51,063 nt of DNA from Chitinophagaceae bacterium UBA4407 (GTDB taxonomy: Bacteria; Bacteroidota; Bacteroidia; Chitinophagales; Chitinophagaceae): assembly GCA_002390845.1 (NCBI GenBank), contig DGQT01000012.1, positions 1 to 51,063 on the forward strand, in the 5' to 3' direction. The position numbers and the translations under genes are program-made. This document shows, one piece after another, positions 1 through 8,729 of the stretch (position 1 is its first letter; the number at the start of each line of letters is the position of its first letter). Below the pieces are notes generated by a model, which searched no databases, was not told the origin of the DNA, and was given only the letters and a program-made list of their open reading frames with translations.

Positions 1-28
1 GCGCGTCTACCAATTCCGCCATCTGGGC
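1..28 (-). tRNA. tRNA-Leu, 5' part only
   Basis: The reverse complement of the first 28 bases begins GCCCAGATGGCGG and continues AATTGGTAGACGCGC. That is the acceptor 5' strand plus D-arm of a bacterial leucine tRNA (class II, with the typical GGTAGACGCGC D-loop). The rest, including the anticodon, lies outside the window, so the isoacceptor cannot be named. Confidence 0.88.
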
Positions 29-621
29 TCATACAAAGGGCTGCAATATTACTACGCTAATTGATACCTGCCAAAATACGGTTCAGGTATTTTAAAAAAA
101 TGCTTTATTTACAGCAGTCTTTCTTTGGTAATAATATCGTCTTTATTATTTGCAATAACCGTTTTAGCAGGTTCATAAATCCAGTTTTTTCAACAAAAGG
201 TAGACCTTTGGGTGATATATGTCACTTCTCGGATTATAAATGTATGTTGGAATTTTGACTTTGGCTCGTTTTTGAAAGGCTTGTAGTGAAGTTAGTTTTT
301 GGTAATGCCTACGAAAAATATAATTTCCTTTTTATCGTCTTTTTTTTTTTCTAAATTCAGTTATTTCAAAAAGATATATTCTTCAAAAAAAGCAACAAAG
401 AAATTTATTTCTGTAAGAAATCGCTTTTCAATGCAGAACAGATTTAGTTTCCGCATATCAAATTTTCTTCGTCATAAAGCCCTTGTCCAAATATTCAACG
501 ATCATTTTATTTTACGGGGATGTGTGTTGATCGGCGTTTGCATATTGCATAATTCAAAAATAAAGTTTTGTTTCAAACTTTCGAAAATGCAACTAAAAAG
601 CTTGTATTCATAAACCCTGTT
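29..621. other. AT-rich spacer with no convincing gene
   Basis: This stretch of about 590 bases lies between the tRNA and the first palindromic half-site. Open frames at 61-258 and 299-613 (plus strand) give low-complexity, Phe/Lys/Ser-rich products with no signal peptide, motif or family resemblance. I read them as chance frames in AT-rich DNA. No hairpin terminator or promoter stands out. Confidence 0.5.
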
Positions 622-718
622 ACTTAATGCTGCGGTAAAAGCTCCATATCTAATTCAACCGCACAAGTGTGCGACGCAACGATGCTTCATAGTAATTCAA
701 AAGCATGGTTCATAATTA
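622..718. repeat. Palindromic spacer element, R half (class A)
   Basis: The core is at 661-680 (GCACAAGTGTGCGACGCAAC). It is followed by the arm ATGCTTCATAGTAATTC and an outer end resembling GCATGGTTCATAAT. The bases just left of the core (GGTAAAAGCTCCATATC) match the reverse complement of the conserved inner flank seen at 20160 and 37763. No left half was found. The element lies upstream of the helicase gene at 881. Confidence 0.8.
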
Positions 719-880
719 TTGAAACAATGCCTTTAACGTTTGTTAAAAAACTAAAGCGTATGTTTGCAGCCCACGCTTCTCAAAAGATACGGCAGGTTGT
801 AAGCCGTTGTGGTACTTAAAATATATCTCCGCTGATTTAGAATATGCAACGTCTTAGCCAGCTTCAGTAACAAAAAAATA

Positions 881-2155
881 ATGTCATTTAAAAAATTAGC
901 ATTAATTGAACCGATCCTTAAAGCATTGGAAGCCGAAGGATACACTACACCCACACCCATACAGGCACAGGCCATTCCGCTAGTGCTCGAAAGAAGGGAT
1001 TTATTGGGTTGCGCACAAACAGGCACCGGCAAAACCGCCGCATTTGCCATACCCATTCTGCAGATACTGCACGAAGAAAAAAATGAAGAAAGAGGGCCGA
1101 AAAAAATTAAAGTTTTAATACTTACACCTACAAGGGAGCTTGCCATTCAGATTGATGAAAGCTTTGCTGCGTATGGGAAATTTACAGGCTTAAAACACAC
1201 CGTGATCTTTGGCGGTGTATCGCAAATGCACCAGACAAATGCACTGCGCGCAGGCGTAGATATTCTGGTTGCAACACCAGGAAGATTGCTTGATTTAATG
1301 ACGCAGGGATTTATTGATTTGCGCCAGCTTAAAATATTTGTGTTAGACGAAGCCGACCGTATGCTCGACATGGGTTTTATTCACGATGTAAAAAAAGTGA
1401 TCCTTAAAATACCGGCGAAAAGGCAAACGCTTTTCTTCTCTGCTACTATGCCGCCGGAGATTCAAAAGCTTGCCAATACTATTTTGGCAAACCCATCGAA
1501 AGTAGAAGTAACGCCACCAGCAACAACCGTTGAAAAAATTGAGCAGGGAATTTTCTTTGTAGACAAAGGAGACAAACCTTCGCTGCTCATTCATCTGTTA
1601 AAGGATAAAGCCATCGTTACAGCATTGGTTTTTACACGCACCAAACATGGCGCAGATAAAGTGGTAAAAATATTGCATAAAGAAAATATTTCGGCGGCGG
1701 CTATACATGGAAACAAATCGCAGAATGCCAGGCAAAAAGCTTTGAACGATTTTAAAACCGGCAGCCTTAGGGTATTGGTTGCAACGGATATTGCAGCAAG
1801 AGGAATTGACATTGATGAATTAACCCATGTGTTCAATTTTGAATTACCCAATATTCCTGAAACCTATGTACACCGTATAGGTCGCACAGGCCGTGCAGGC
1901 GCAAGCGGCATTGCACTTTCTTTCTGCGATGCAGAAGAGCGGGAATTTTTAAGGGATATTAATAAACTCATCGGTATATCTATTCCTGTAATTGAAGAGC
2001 ACCCTTTTAAAATGAATGGTTCATCATCTTATAACCAGCAACCAACTGCAAATACAAGGCAGATAACCATACAAAAAACTGGTAACAATAATACCCACAA
2101 CCGCGGTACTGAAAGAACCTGGAATGTAAGGGAGCGCAGTTTTGTAAAAAGATAA
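881..2155 (+). CDS. rhlE: DEAD-box ATP-dependent RNA helicase, RhlE type
   Basis: This 424-residue cytoplasmic RNA helicase would unwind RNA duplexes in ribosome assembly or mRNA turnover. All family motifs are visible: Q motif near 22-32 (TPIQAQAIP), Walker A AQTGTGKT 45-52, PTREL 83-87, TPGR 132-135, DEAD 156-159, SAT 187-189, FTRTKHGADK 251-260, ATDIAARGID 301-310 and HRIGRTGRAG 331-340. The last 60 or so residues form a polar Asn/Thr/Arg-rich tail, usual for RhlE-like proteins and likely to bind RNA. The start is the only Met in place before the Q motif. It is a single-gene unit followed by a hairpin terminator at 2181. The subfamily name rests on overall resemblance; RhlB- or CshA-like roles are possible. 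Confidence 0.95.
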   Translation: MSFKKLALIEPILKALEAEGYTTPTPIQAQAIPLVLERRDLLGCAQTGTGKTAAFAIPILQILHEEKNEERGPKKIKVLILTPTRELAIQIDESFAAYGKFTGLKHTVIFGGVSQMHQTNALRAGVDILVATPGRLLDLMTQGFIDLRQLKIFVLDEADRMLDMGFIHDVKKVILKIPAKRQTLFFSATMPPEIQKLANTILANPSKVEVTPPATTVEKIEQGIFFVDKGDKPSLLIHLLKDKAIVTALVFTRTKHGADKVVKILHKENISAAAIHGNKSQNARQKALNDFKTGSLRVLVATDIAARGIDIDELTHVFNFELPNIPETYVHRIGRTGRAGASGIALSFCDAEEREFLRDINKLIGISIPVIEEHPFKMNGSSSYNQQPTANTRQITIQKTGNNNTHNRGTERTWNVRERSFVKR

Positions 2156-2180
2156 GTTATATCAACAGCATAGTTTTAAG

Positions 2181-2206
2181 AGCAGGCCGTTAGTGCCTGC
2201 TTTTTA
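2181..2206 (+). terminator. Intrinsic terminator of the helicase gene
   Basis: The stem AGCAGGC (2181-2187) pairs with GCCTGCT (2195-2201) around a 7-base loop. A T-rich run follows, 26 bases after the stop codon. Confidence 0.8.
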
Positions 2207-2220
2207 TTTTGGTATTTTCC

Positions 2221-2335
2221 TTTGACCCACCAATTGTACTGCTATGAAGCTGCTGTTGCGTCGCACTCTTGTACGTTCTGAAATTCTATTGAGCTTTTAC
2301 CTAAGCGAAGATTGAAGCGTATTGTTGTTGGTAAG
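2221..2335. repeat. Palindromic spacer element, L half (class A, ACTCTT variant)
   Basis: The arm GCTATGAAGCTGCT leads into the core at 2255-2274, which reads GCACTCTT where most copies have GCACACTT. The conserved inner flank ATTGAGCTTTTACC then AAGCGAAG follows. Its partner at 2896 has the same variant, and the pair encloses the gene at 2363-2752. Confidence 0.85.
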
Positions 2336-2362
2336 CAATTCAAAAAAGTTTGAAGATGCTAG

Positions 2363-2752
2363 TTAACTGACTTTGGAATTTACATACAAAATATCTTTCC
2401 TGTCTTTATCAGAAAAAGCAGGCAAATCTTTATCCCAGTTTATAGGACTCAAACACAGCTTAGTGGTGAGAAGGTTTATAAAATCCTGATGGCTTTCTAA
2501 AGACCCATCTAAGAGGATTTTATGCTTACGCTCAAATTCTATATCAATACAAGAAAAATGATTTTCAAGACCAAAATCAACTGTTGAATAAGTCGTGATT
2601 TTTCTTATTTGATTAAGGGAAAAATATTTAATAGCCCATCTAAATTTAACTGTGATTTTATCTCCTTCTATAATTAAGTCTCCTCTATATTGAATTGTTT
2701 TTGGATTAATTCTTTTGACAAGTATCTTTTGATTTAGTATATCAAAATTCAT
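2363..2752 (-). CDS. Hypothetical protein, enclosed by a palindrome pair
   Basis: This 129-residue protein has no signal peptide or membrane segment, so it is probably cytoplasmic. I do not recognise the family. The first 90 residues alternate short polar and hydrophobic stretches (ILVKRINPKTIQYRGDLIIE, DKITVKFRWAIKYFSL), which suggests a small beta-rich fold, perhaps PH-like; this is only an impression. The coding DNA is more AT-rich than its neighbours. It sits alone between the matched half-sites at 2255-2274 and 2896-2915, with no gene of the same operon. That placement suggests it may have been carried in the centre of the element. A real gene is likely because the frame is long for such AT-rich sequence and starts with ATG. 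Confidence 0.65.
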   Translation of the reverse strand: MNFDILNQKILVKRINPKTIQYRGDLIIEGDKITVKFRWAIKYFSLNQIRKITTYSTVDFGLENHFSCIDIEFERKHKILLDGSLESHQDFINLLTTKLCLSPINWDKDLPAFSDKDRKDILYVNSKVS

Positions 2753-2861
2753 AGATATGACAATTAAACAACGGAGTTAAAGAGATAACTACTATGGATA
2801 AAATTGTTGCTTCCAGTTTGTGTAACTGTTGATCGCCTAATCAACATTATTCGCATAGTTC

Positions 2862-2953
2862 CTCGCTACGGTAAAAGCTGCCACGCATTTCTTCAGTACA
2901 AGAGTGCGACGCAACCAAAGCTTCATAGTAATCCCTCAGCCCGGCTAAAAAAA
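2862..2953. repeat. Palindromic spacer element, R half (class A, AAGAGT variant)
   Basis: The core is at 2896-2915 (GTACAAGAGTGCGACGCAAC), followed by the arm AAAGCTTCATAGTAAT and the outer end AGCCCGGCTAAAAAAA. It is the exact mirror of the variant core at 2255. The outer end abuts the stop codon of the peptidase gene (2954). The inner flank GGTAAAAGCTGCCACGC mixes the class A flank with class C-like bases. Confidence 0.85.
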
Positions 2954-5176
2954 TTAATTAACCCCGTTAAGATAATTTGCTAACCTGCTTATGGCATTGC
3001 TTACCACGGTGATCTGTTCCTGTGCTTCTTTAAAGTTGCGCTGCTCTATTGCTTCGCGTATGCCTGGCAAGGTTTTTACCCCATAGCCTGTATAAAAACC
3101 GGGCGCATAAATAACATGTTTATACCAACCCCTTCTTGGTAATCCGTCAGGTGCCAGCAACTGCTGTTCAGCTTTAAACAATGCATCGTTAAAGCCGTCC
3201 ATATCGCCCTGCGATGAAAGTGTTTTATTCCATCTTGCAGATAAACTATCCGTTGCTTTTTGCAATAAACTTAATGCATTTTGCAAAGGAGAAAAATCGA
3301 TATACGGCACTTCTGTTTTGGTCTTGGGTGCCAGCATGTGCAAAGCCGTATCTGCTGCAAGCCCGTAATCGTTGGCGTTGATAATTTGATTTTCTGTACT
3401 GGTGTTTTCACGCATATCGTCGGTTGATTTCATTAGCTCTGTTGCATAGCCATTGATGGTCTTATACAAACTGCGGAAATCGAAAGGCAAAGCATCAGCC
3501 TCGGCCATGCGCAAAGCCGCGTGGCCTGCGGTTTTAGAGAGTGCAACACCGTACTGAAAAGAAGGATCTTTAAAGCGGCGGTAATCATCATAAGAATCGT
3601 AAATGGAGTGGTACTCGCCGCCATCGCCCTCACCTCCAAAACCAAGATTTAATGATGGTATTCCAAGGTGTTGCAGGAAAGAAGAAAAATCTGAACCCGA
3701 ACCAAGCGCTTCAAGGTTCAAGTCGTTTTTCGCCATGGCATCTTTCTTTGCTGAAGTTGAAGCTGCATTAATTATTTGCAGCGCTTTAAGGCGCTGCAGC
3801 ACACTTACATTTGTTTGAGGGTCGTTTACATCTCTTGCTACTTCGGTCATAAATGTTTCCAATGCCTGCGAACCACCTGCGCCAAGAAAGCCGCGGTCGT
3901 TCCCATCACTGTTAATATACAGCACCGCTTTTTGCTGAAGTTCTTTTCCATGATCTTCGGCCCACTCGGTAGAGCCAATTAAACCCGGCTCTTCTCCATC
4001 CCAGGCACAATACACTAATGTGCGTCGCGGCTTCCATCCTGTCTTTAATAGTTCACCGATCGATTTTGCTTCTTCAAGTAATGCAGCCTGTCCGCTGATA
4101 GGGTCTTCGGCACCATTAACCCATGCATCATGGTGGTTGCCGCGTATTACCCATTCATCGGGATATTGCGCACCTTTAACCATGGCGATTACATCATAAC
4201 AGGGAACTAATTTCCAGTCGAATTCCATCTTTAAATGCACCGTCGATTTACCCGGCCCGATATGATATGTAAACGGTAATGCACCACACCAGTCATCCGG
4301 TGCAACAGCGCCTTCAAGCGATTGAAGCAACGGTTGTGCATCATGATAACTAATGGGCAGCACCGGTATTTTTAACAGGTTTGGCGCTTCATTATGACCG
4401 GCAATGCGTTGTGCATTTTCAGTTGCTCCAATGCCCGGCGTTAACGGATCGCCGGGATAAATTACCATATCCATTACTGAACCGCGCTGCACACCATATT
4501 CATTTTTAAAAGCACCTTTTGGGTACACATCGCCCTGGTAGTAGCCATCATCTTTGGGATCTGAATAAATAATACAACCAATAGCGCCATGCTCCTGTGC
4601 CACTTTTGGTTTTATACCGCGCCAGCTTCTGCCATATTTGGCAATCACTATTTTACCTTTCACATCAATGCCCATGCGCTCTAATATTTCATAATCATTT
4701 GGCAACCCGTAATTCACAAAAACAAGCTGGCCGGTTACGTCTCCGTCAGCGCTCCATGCATTGTAGGTTGGCAGTTGATCTGCCTGGCCAGATGTTGCAT
4801 CTTCTTTTAATGCGGGTTCTTTTAGCAATGCCTTATACGTTGTGGAGCCGGTTATTTCAAGCACACGTGTTTTAGGACTTGGGAAAAGCACTTTGTATTC
4901 CTCAATGCGTGCATCAAAACCGTAACTTTTATAACGGTTATAAATATTCTGCGCCACTTCTTTGCTGCCTGCAGAACCCAGGTTATGCGGTTTTGACGAA
5001 AGTTCTTTTATGGTATTACCAATATTCGATGCGCTTAGGTTTGCATCAAATTTTTTTTCCAGTTCAAACTGTTGGGCAACAGATTGATCGGTAAACCCAG
5101 AAATGGTTTTTGTTTGTGCATTCAGCGAAACCTGCAATACAAAAAATGCGGCGGCGGTAAATAGGAGTTTCTGCAT
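2954..5176 (-). CDS. M28 family metallopeptidase, glutamate carboxypeptidase II-like
   Basis: This 740-residue exported zinc peptidase has a signal peptide at 1-21 (ends LNAQ). A protease-associated domain lies near 130-260, the M28 catalytic domain near 310-570, and a C-terminal transferrin-receptor-like dimerisation domain near 610-740. The zinc ligands align with human GCPII: H348 and D358 in GNHHDAWVNGAED, catalytic E395 and ligand E396 in WDGEEPGLIGS, D424 in INSDG, and H523 in EYHSIYD. All are intact, so it should be active, probably releasing C-terminal or N-terminal residues from peptides in the periplasm or at the cell surface. It is a single-gene unit bounded by palindromic elements on both sides. 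The substrate is not inferable. Confidence 0.92.
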   Translation of the reverse strand: MQKLLFTAAAFFVLQVSLNAQTKTISGFTDQSVAQQFELEKKFDANLSASNIGNTIKELSSKPHNLGSAGSKEVAQNIYNRYKSYGFDARIEEYKVLFPSPKTRVLEITGSTTYKALLKEPALKEDATSGQADQLPTYNAWSADGDVTGQLVFVNYGLPNDYEILERMGIDVKGKIVIAKYGRSWRGIKPKVAQEHGAIGCIIYSDPKDDGYYQGDVYPKGAFKNEYGVQRGSVMDMVIYPGDPLTPGIGATENAQRIAGHNEAPNLLKIPVLPISYHDAQPLLQSLEGAVAPDDWCGALPFTYHIGPGKSTVHLKMEFDWKLVPCYDVIAMVKGAQYPDEWVIRGNHHDAWVNGAEDPISGQAALLEEAKSIGELLKTGWKPRRTLVYCAWDGEEPGLIGSTEWAEDHGKELQQKAVLYINSDGNDRGFLGAGGSQALETFMTEVARDVNDPQTNVSVLQRLKALQIINAASTSAKKDAMAKNDLNLEALGSGSDFSSFLQHLGIPSLNLGFGGEGDGGEYHSIYDSYDDYRRFKDPSFQYGVALSKTAGHAALRMAEADALPFDFRSLYKTINGYATELMKSTDDMRENTSTENQIINANDYGLAADTALHMLAPKTKTEVPYIDFSPLQNALSLLQKATDSLSARWNKTLSSQGDMDGFNDALFKAEQQLLAPDGLPRRGWYKHVIYAPGFYTGYGVKTLPGIREAIEQRNFKEAQEQITVVSNAISRLANYLNGVN

Positions 5177-5289
5177 AAAATTTTTCTTGTAACAATGAAG
5201 ATATTTAAAACCGATTGAAGATTTGCAATTTGATTTATACTGCCATTAAATCGTGTTCGCGTAAAAGCAAGAGCCTTGCAATATGTTCA

Positions 5290-5365
5290 GTAGCATTAAC
5301 AAACGAACAAGGGAGTGACACAACGGAAGTTGATAGTAGTAATGCAGTTGGTCAACAAAATAATT
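5290..5365. repeat. Palindromic spacer element, R half (class B)
   Basis: The core at 5305-5324 reads GAACAAGGGAGTGACACAAC, a class B core with one change. The arm GTTGATAGTAGTAATGCAG follows, then GTTGGTCAAC, in which the usual outer CCGGCTC has decayed. The left half is not recognisable, although ATTAAATCGTGTTCGCG near 5247 may be a remnant. It lies between two minus-strand genes. Confidence 0.75.
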
Positions 5366-5413
5366 GAACCAAATTTCGAATTGTTATTTTAAAGCAACTG
5401 AAGGGAAATCTTT

Positions 5414-6397
5414 TTATTTTGATGCTGTAATTGCATCCATCCATGCGTTGGCCCTGGCACCTGTAAAGCCTGTGCTTGGGCATTTGCCTTCGCCCCTGAG
5501 TTCTTTTACAATAAGCTCTATTAATGGTTGTTGAACATGGTCGGGATACGGAAGGTAAAACTCCTCAGTATTGTTTTCGGTCTCTACTTTTATACTGAAT
5601 TTCTCAAAAAATGAAAAGGTAATCTGGCCCTTAGCACCGATGATCTTTGCTTCATCAATACGCTGATTTTTGTTTACGGTAAAACACCAAGTGCCCATGC
5701 CGAGCATGCCCGATTCAAATTCAAAATCCGCTATTACAATATCATCAGCTTTGTACAATCCGGCCTGGTTGCGGGCAATTCCCTTTGCATTTTTTATCGG
5801 GCCAAAAGTATATTCCATAAAATCAAACTGGTGGCTGGCAAGATCGTGAAAGTGGCCACCACCGCTTATTTCAGGAAAAACCCTCCATCTTGGCTGCGGG
5901 TTTTCGCCAACTTCTTCATCGTAAGGCTGCCAGTGCAAACAGATGTTTATGAAGCGGAGGTCGCCAATTATTTTTGAATCAATTATTTCTTTGAGTTTTA
6001 CAAAATAGGGTAGTGCTCGGCGGTAATAAGCAACGAAAAGTGGCACACCTGTTTCTTCGCTAACGGCATTCATGGCATTACATTCTGCCGCATTTCTTGC
6101 CATTGGTTTTTCCACATAAACGGGCTTTCCTGCACGCATTGATTTTACTGCATATTCAAGATGAACATCTGGTGGCGTGGCAATATAAACCGCATTTACT
6201 TCGGGGTCGTTTATCAGTTCATCTGCGTTGTTATACCATTTTGGCACATGATGCCTTTTTGCATAGTCGGCGGCTTTTTCTAAATCTCTCGCCATTACTG
6301 CAACCAATGCAGAATTGGCTACCTTATTAAATGCCGGCCCGCTCTTTTTTTCTGTTACATTTCCGCAGCCGATCATTCCCCATTTTATTTGATTCAT
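5414..6397 (-). CDS. Gfo/Idh/MocA family NAD(P)-dependent oxidoreductase
   Basis: This 327-residue cytoplasmic dehydrogenase likely acts on a sugar, inositol or biliverdin-like substrate. The N-terminal Rossmann fold carries MIGCGNVTEKKSG (8-20), and the family's catalytic EKP motif is at 96-98 (YVEKPMA). The C-terminal domain has the usual GGGHFHDLASHQFDF segment near residue 180, supplying the histidine and aspartate that line the active site. The length is normal. It stands alone between palindromic elements, so context gives no hint of substrate. The family is certain; the substrate is unknown. Confidence 0.9.
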   Translation of the reverse strand: MNQIKWGMIGCGNVTEKKSGPAFNKVANSALVAVMARDLEKAADYAKRHHVPKWYNNADELINDPEVNAVYIATPPDVHLEYAVKSMRAGKPVYVEKPMARNAAECNAMNAVSEETGVPLFVAYYRRALPYFVKLKEIIDSKIIGDLRFINICLHWQPYDEEVGENPQPRWRVFPEISGGGHFHDLASHQFDFMEYTFGPIKNAKGIARNQAGLYKADDIVIADFEFESGMLGMGTWCFTVNKNQRIDEAKIIGAKGQITFSFFEKFSIKVETENNTEEFYLPYPDHVQQPLIELIVKELRGEGKCPSTGFTGARANAWMDAITASK

Positions 6398-6414
6398 GAT
6401 GAAATTTTTTAGGA

Positions 6415-6696
6415 AGAATTTTTTAACCCATCTGCATTGCTACTATTAAGCATTGTTGCGTCGCACTCTTGTGCTTCAGGAAGTGATGCAGCAACAGGTG
6501 CACTGGTTTAAAAGCTTGCAGGTAACGTTCAAGAGAATATTTTAAAATTATGGGCACCCGGAATTCGTGAACTGATGAATATATATTCTAACTGTACAAT
6601 GTGCTGATTTGATGATTGGTTAATTTGATTATGTATTTCATAGGCACATCGTCAAATTAACATATTATTAAATTAACTCCTTTGCCCGGCTCATCA
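6415..6696. repeat. Palindromic spacer element: L half (class A) plus remodelled right side
   Basis: The arm GCTACTATTAAGCATT leads to the core at 6455-6474 (GTTGCGTCGCACTCTTGTGC). No R core is present. Instead 6605-6675 holds a second repeat starting TGATTTGATGATTGG, directly followed by a right outer end TGCCCGGCTCATC (6683-6695). The element therefore seems to have lost its right core to the second repeat. It fills the gap between the oxidoreductase and the reductase; no gene is visible. Confidence 0.75.
6605..6675. repeat. Second repeat family (TGATTTGATGATT type)
   Basis: The stretch TGATTTGATGATTGGTTAAT is followed, after GGCACATCGTC, by AAATTAACATATTATTAAAT, giving an imperfect hairpin. 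The same family is seen at 47498-47578, and a shorter piece at 29402-29440. Confidence 0.65.
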
Positions 6697-7773
6697 TTAT
6701 TTTATATCAAAATCAATTACCACTTTTTCGGTTTTTGGGTGCGACTGACAAGCCAGTATAAAGCCTTCTTCAATTTCTTCCGCTTCCAACCCGTAGCTAA
6801 CATCCATATCCACCTCACCTTCCATCAAGCGTGCTTTGCATGTGCAACATACGCCGCCTTTGCAGCTGTAAGGTAAGTCAGCACCGTTTTTCAGGGCCTC
6901 ATCCAAAATTGCGTTGCCATTAAATGGAACCTGGAAATCGAAAGTAATACCATCTAATTTTACGGTGATGTTGCTTTTTCTTTCGGTGCTTTCCTGCTGC
7001 TTTTCGCTATTTGCTTTTCGCTGCACGGTGCTGCCTGTTGTAAATAATTCAAAATGAATTTTCTTTTTATCAACGCCTTTTTCTTCAAGAAAATCTTTAA
7101 CGGTGAAGATCATTTCTTCGGGGCCGCAGATAAAAAATTCATCTGTATCAAGGCTCACAACTTTACCGAAAAGCGCCGCGCATTTTTTTGCATCAATCCT
7201 GCCATGATTGATTTCTGCATCCGTTCTTTCCCGGCTTAAGATATAAACGATCCTGAACCTGTTGATGTATTTATTTTTCAGTGCTTCCAGCTGTTCTTTA
7301 AAAATAACCGAGCTGCGGTTACGGTTGCCGTATACCAAAGTAAATTCACTGTTTGGCTCACTGGCCAGAACTGTTTTAATAATAGAAAGAATGGGCGTAA
7401 TGCCACTGCCCGAAGCAATTGCAGCATAAGATTTTTTATGTGCCGGATCAAGCTCAGTAAAAAAGTAACCCATTGGCTCCATTAATTCCAGGGTATCACC
7501 GGTTTTTAATACATCGTTGGCATATGTGGAAAATAATCCGCCATCCACTTTTTTTACGGCAACACGCCATTCATTATTTAAAGGCGAACTGCATAAAGAG
7601 TAGGAACGGCGCACTTCTTCTCCGTTGATGAATGCACGCATGGTTAGGTGCTGGCCTTGTTTGTATTTGAATTTTTCTTGCAGCGATTCGGGAATATCAA
7701 AAACGATGGAAACACAATCTGCTGTTTCTTTCTTTACCTGTTTAATGGAAACTTTCTCAAAATGTAATGACAT
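6697..7773 (-). CDS. paaE: PaaE-like ferredoxin/flavin reductase
   Basis: This 358-residue NAD(P)H-dependent electron-transfer protein resembles the reductase of the phenylacetyl-CoA epoxidase complex. The FAD domain has RSYSLCSS at 56-63. The nucleotide domain has GSGITP 122-127 and CGPEEM 216-221. A C-terminal plant-type [2Fe-2S] domain has C304, C309, C312 and C342 in the CX4CX2C...C pattern. A hydrophilic linker rich in Lys, Glu and Ser joins the domains near 250-270. A TetR regulator lies 46 bases upstream on the same strand. No other paa gene (oxygenase paaABC, ligase paaK, hydrolase paaZ) is in the window, so the partner could instead be a fatty-acid desaturase or hydroxylase. The family is sure; the exact role is not. 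Confidence 0.8.
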   Translation of the reverse strand: MSLHFEKVSIKQVKKETADCVSIVFDIPESLQEKFKYKQGQHLTMRAFINGEEVRRSYSLCSSPLNNEWRVAVKKVDGGLFSTYANDVLKTGDTLELMEPMGYFFTELDPAHKKSYAAIASGSGITPILSIIKTVLASEPNSEFTLVYGNRNRSSVIFKEQLEALKNKYINRFRIVYILSRERTDAEINHGRIDAKKCAALFGKVVSLDTDEFFICGPEEMIFTVKDFLEEKGVDKKKIHFELFTTGSTVQRKANSEKQQESTERKSNITVKLDGITFDFQVPFNGNAILDEALKNGADLPYSCKGGVCCTCKARLMEGEVDMDVSYGLEAEEIEEGFILACQSHPKTEKVVIDFDIK

Positions 7774-7819
7774 GTTTTGGTAATATTTTTAAGTCTTCTT
7801 TTCAGGGGAATTCAGGCGC

Positions 7820-8410
7820 TTATTTCTTCAAGCCTTCTATGAGGATGGTAACGATGTTTTCTTCCAGTTCTTCGCCGCTTACTTTATGCGTGCTGCGGTG
7901 CCATGAATCTATGCCGCTGATCGCATGCAGTAAAACCAACACTGCTGTTGAAGAATCGATTTTATTGATCTGCCCCTGTTCAATACCATCCTGTATGATG
8001 GAAGCAAAACGTTTACGGTAGCTGCGCCGCTGATTTTGAAAGTTTGACAAATAGGGATCGGTGAGATAGCGCCATTCGCGGTCGCTTACATATACTTCCT
8101 CAAAATTCTCAATCATCTGCCTTATGTGAAACCGAAGTAAGGTTTCCAATTTATTAATTGGGGTTGTATTTAAAGCTTCCACAGCATTAATGTGCTCGAA
8201 GAAAACATTGGCAACATTAAAACAAATGTCGTGCAACAGTTCTGCTTTGGAGCGGATATGATTGTAAAGGCTTGCAGCTTCTACTCCAACTTTTACTGCC
8301 AGGTCGCGCATGCTGGCCGCCTTAAAACCTTTCTCTCTGAAAAGTTTGGCTGAAGCTTTTAATATTACTTCCTTGCGCGAAACATCTTTATCTGTTTGTA
8401 TTCTTGCCAT
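7820..8410 (-). CDS. TetR/AcrR family transcriptional regulator
   Basis: This 196-residue one-component repressor has an N-terminal helix-turn-helix at about 11-57 (KEVILKASAKLFREKGFKAA then SMRDLAVKVGVEAASLYNHI). A helical ligand-binding domain follows, resembling the KstR2/PaaR type that senses acyl-CoA or phenylacetyl-CoA. It is the first gene of a two-gene unit with the PaaE-like reductase (46-base gap), so it probably controls itself and that gene. The ligand is inferred only from this neighbour. Confidence 0.9.
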   Translation of the reverse strand: MARIQTDKDVSRKEVILKASAKLFREKGFKAASMRDLAVKVGVEAASLYNHIRSKAELLHDICFNVANVFFEHINAVEALNTTPINKLETLLRFHIRQMIENFEEVYVSDREWRYLTDPYLSNFQNQRRSYRKRFASIIQDGIEQGQINKIDSSTAVLVLLHAISGIDSWHRSTHKVSGEELEENIVTILIEGLKK

Positions 8411-8454
8411 ATTGCAAAAATAACACTCATTAGCATAAATGTTTCATTGATTTT

Positions 8455-8715
8455 TTTGTTTCAGGCTACAGTACTTTTATGAGGCTTTTCTTGCCACGCT
8501 CGGTTCAGGGTTCTTCTTTCATGGGGGCATTTAAGCGAAGGGTTGTAGCATAAGCCAGCTATTTATTTTGGAGCTATACATTTATGCTTAAGAAATTCAT
8601 TTGAAGCTGTGAACGAGTTTGCACAATGCTTACCAGCGAACAGAACGATGCAGTGTGCGACGCAACCGGGCTTAATAGTAGTAATTCAGTTTGGCCAATA
8701 GTTAGAAAAAAAATA
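8455..8715. repeat. Palindromic spacer element, L class C with R class A
   Basis: The left outer end CAGGCTACAG and arm TATGAGGCTTTT lead to a class C core at 8490-8506 (CTTGCCACGCTCGGTTC). The class C flank CATGGGGGCATTTAAGCGAAG follows within 45 bases. The right core is class A at 8647-8666, ending GTGTGCGACGCAAC, then GGGCTTAATAGTAGTAATTC and TTTGGCCAATAG. The two halves thus carry different cores. The gap 8411-8729 contains nothing else I can support. Confidence 0.8.
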
Positions 8716-8729
8716 TTTACAGTAGCTTG

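Noticed and set aside
61..613. Two plus-strand genes upstream of the helicase
   Set aside because: The products are low-complexity and AT-driven, without signal, domain or start-site support.
751..1851. Minus-strand genes at 751-1146, 1147-1371, 1343-1594 and 1591-1851
   Set aside because: They are antisense to the well-supported helicase motifs; shadow frames.
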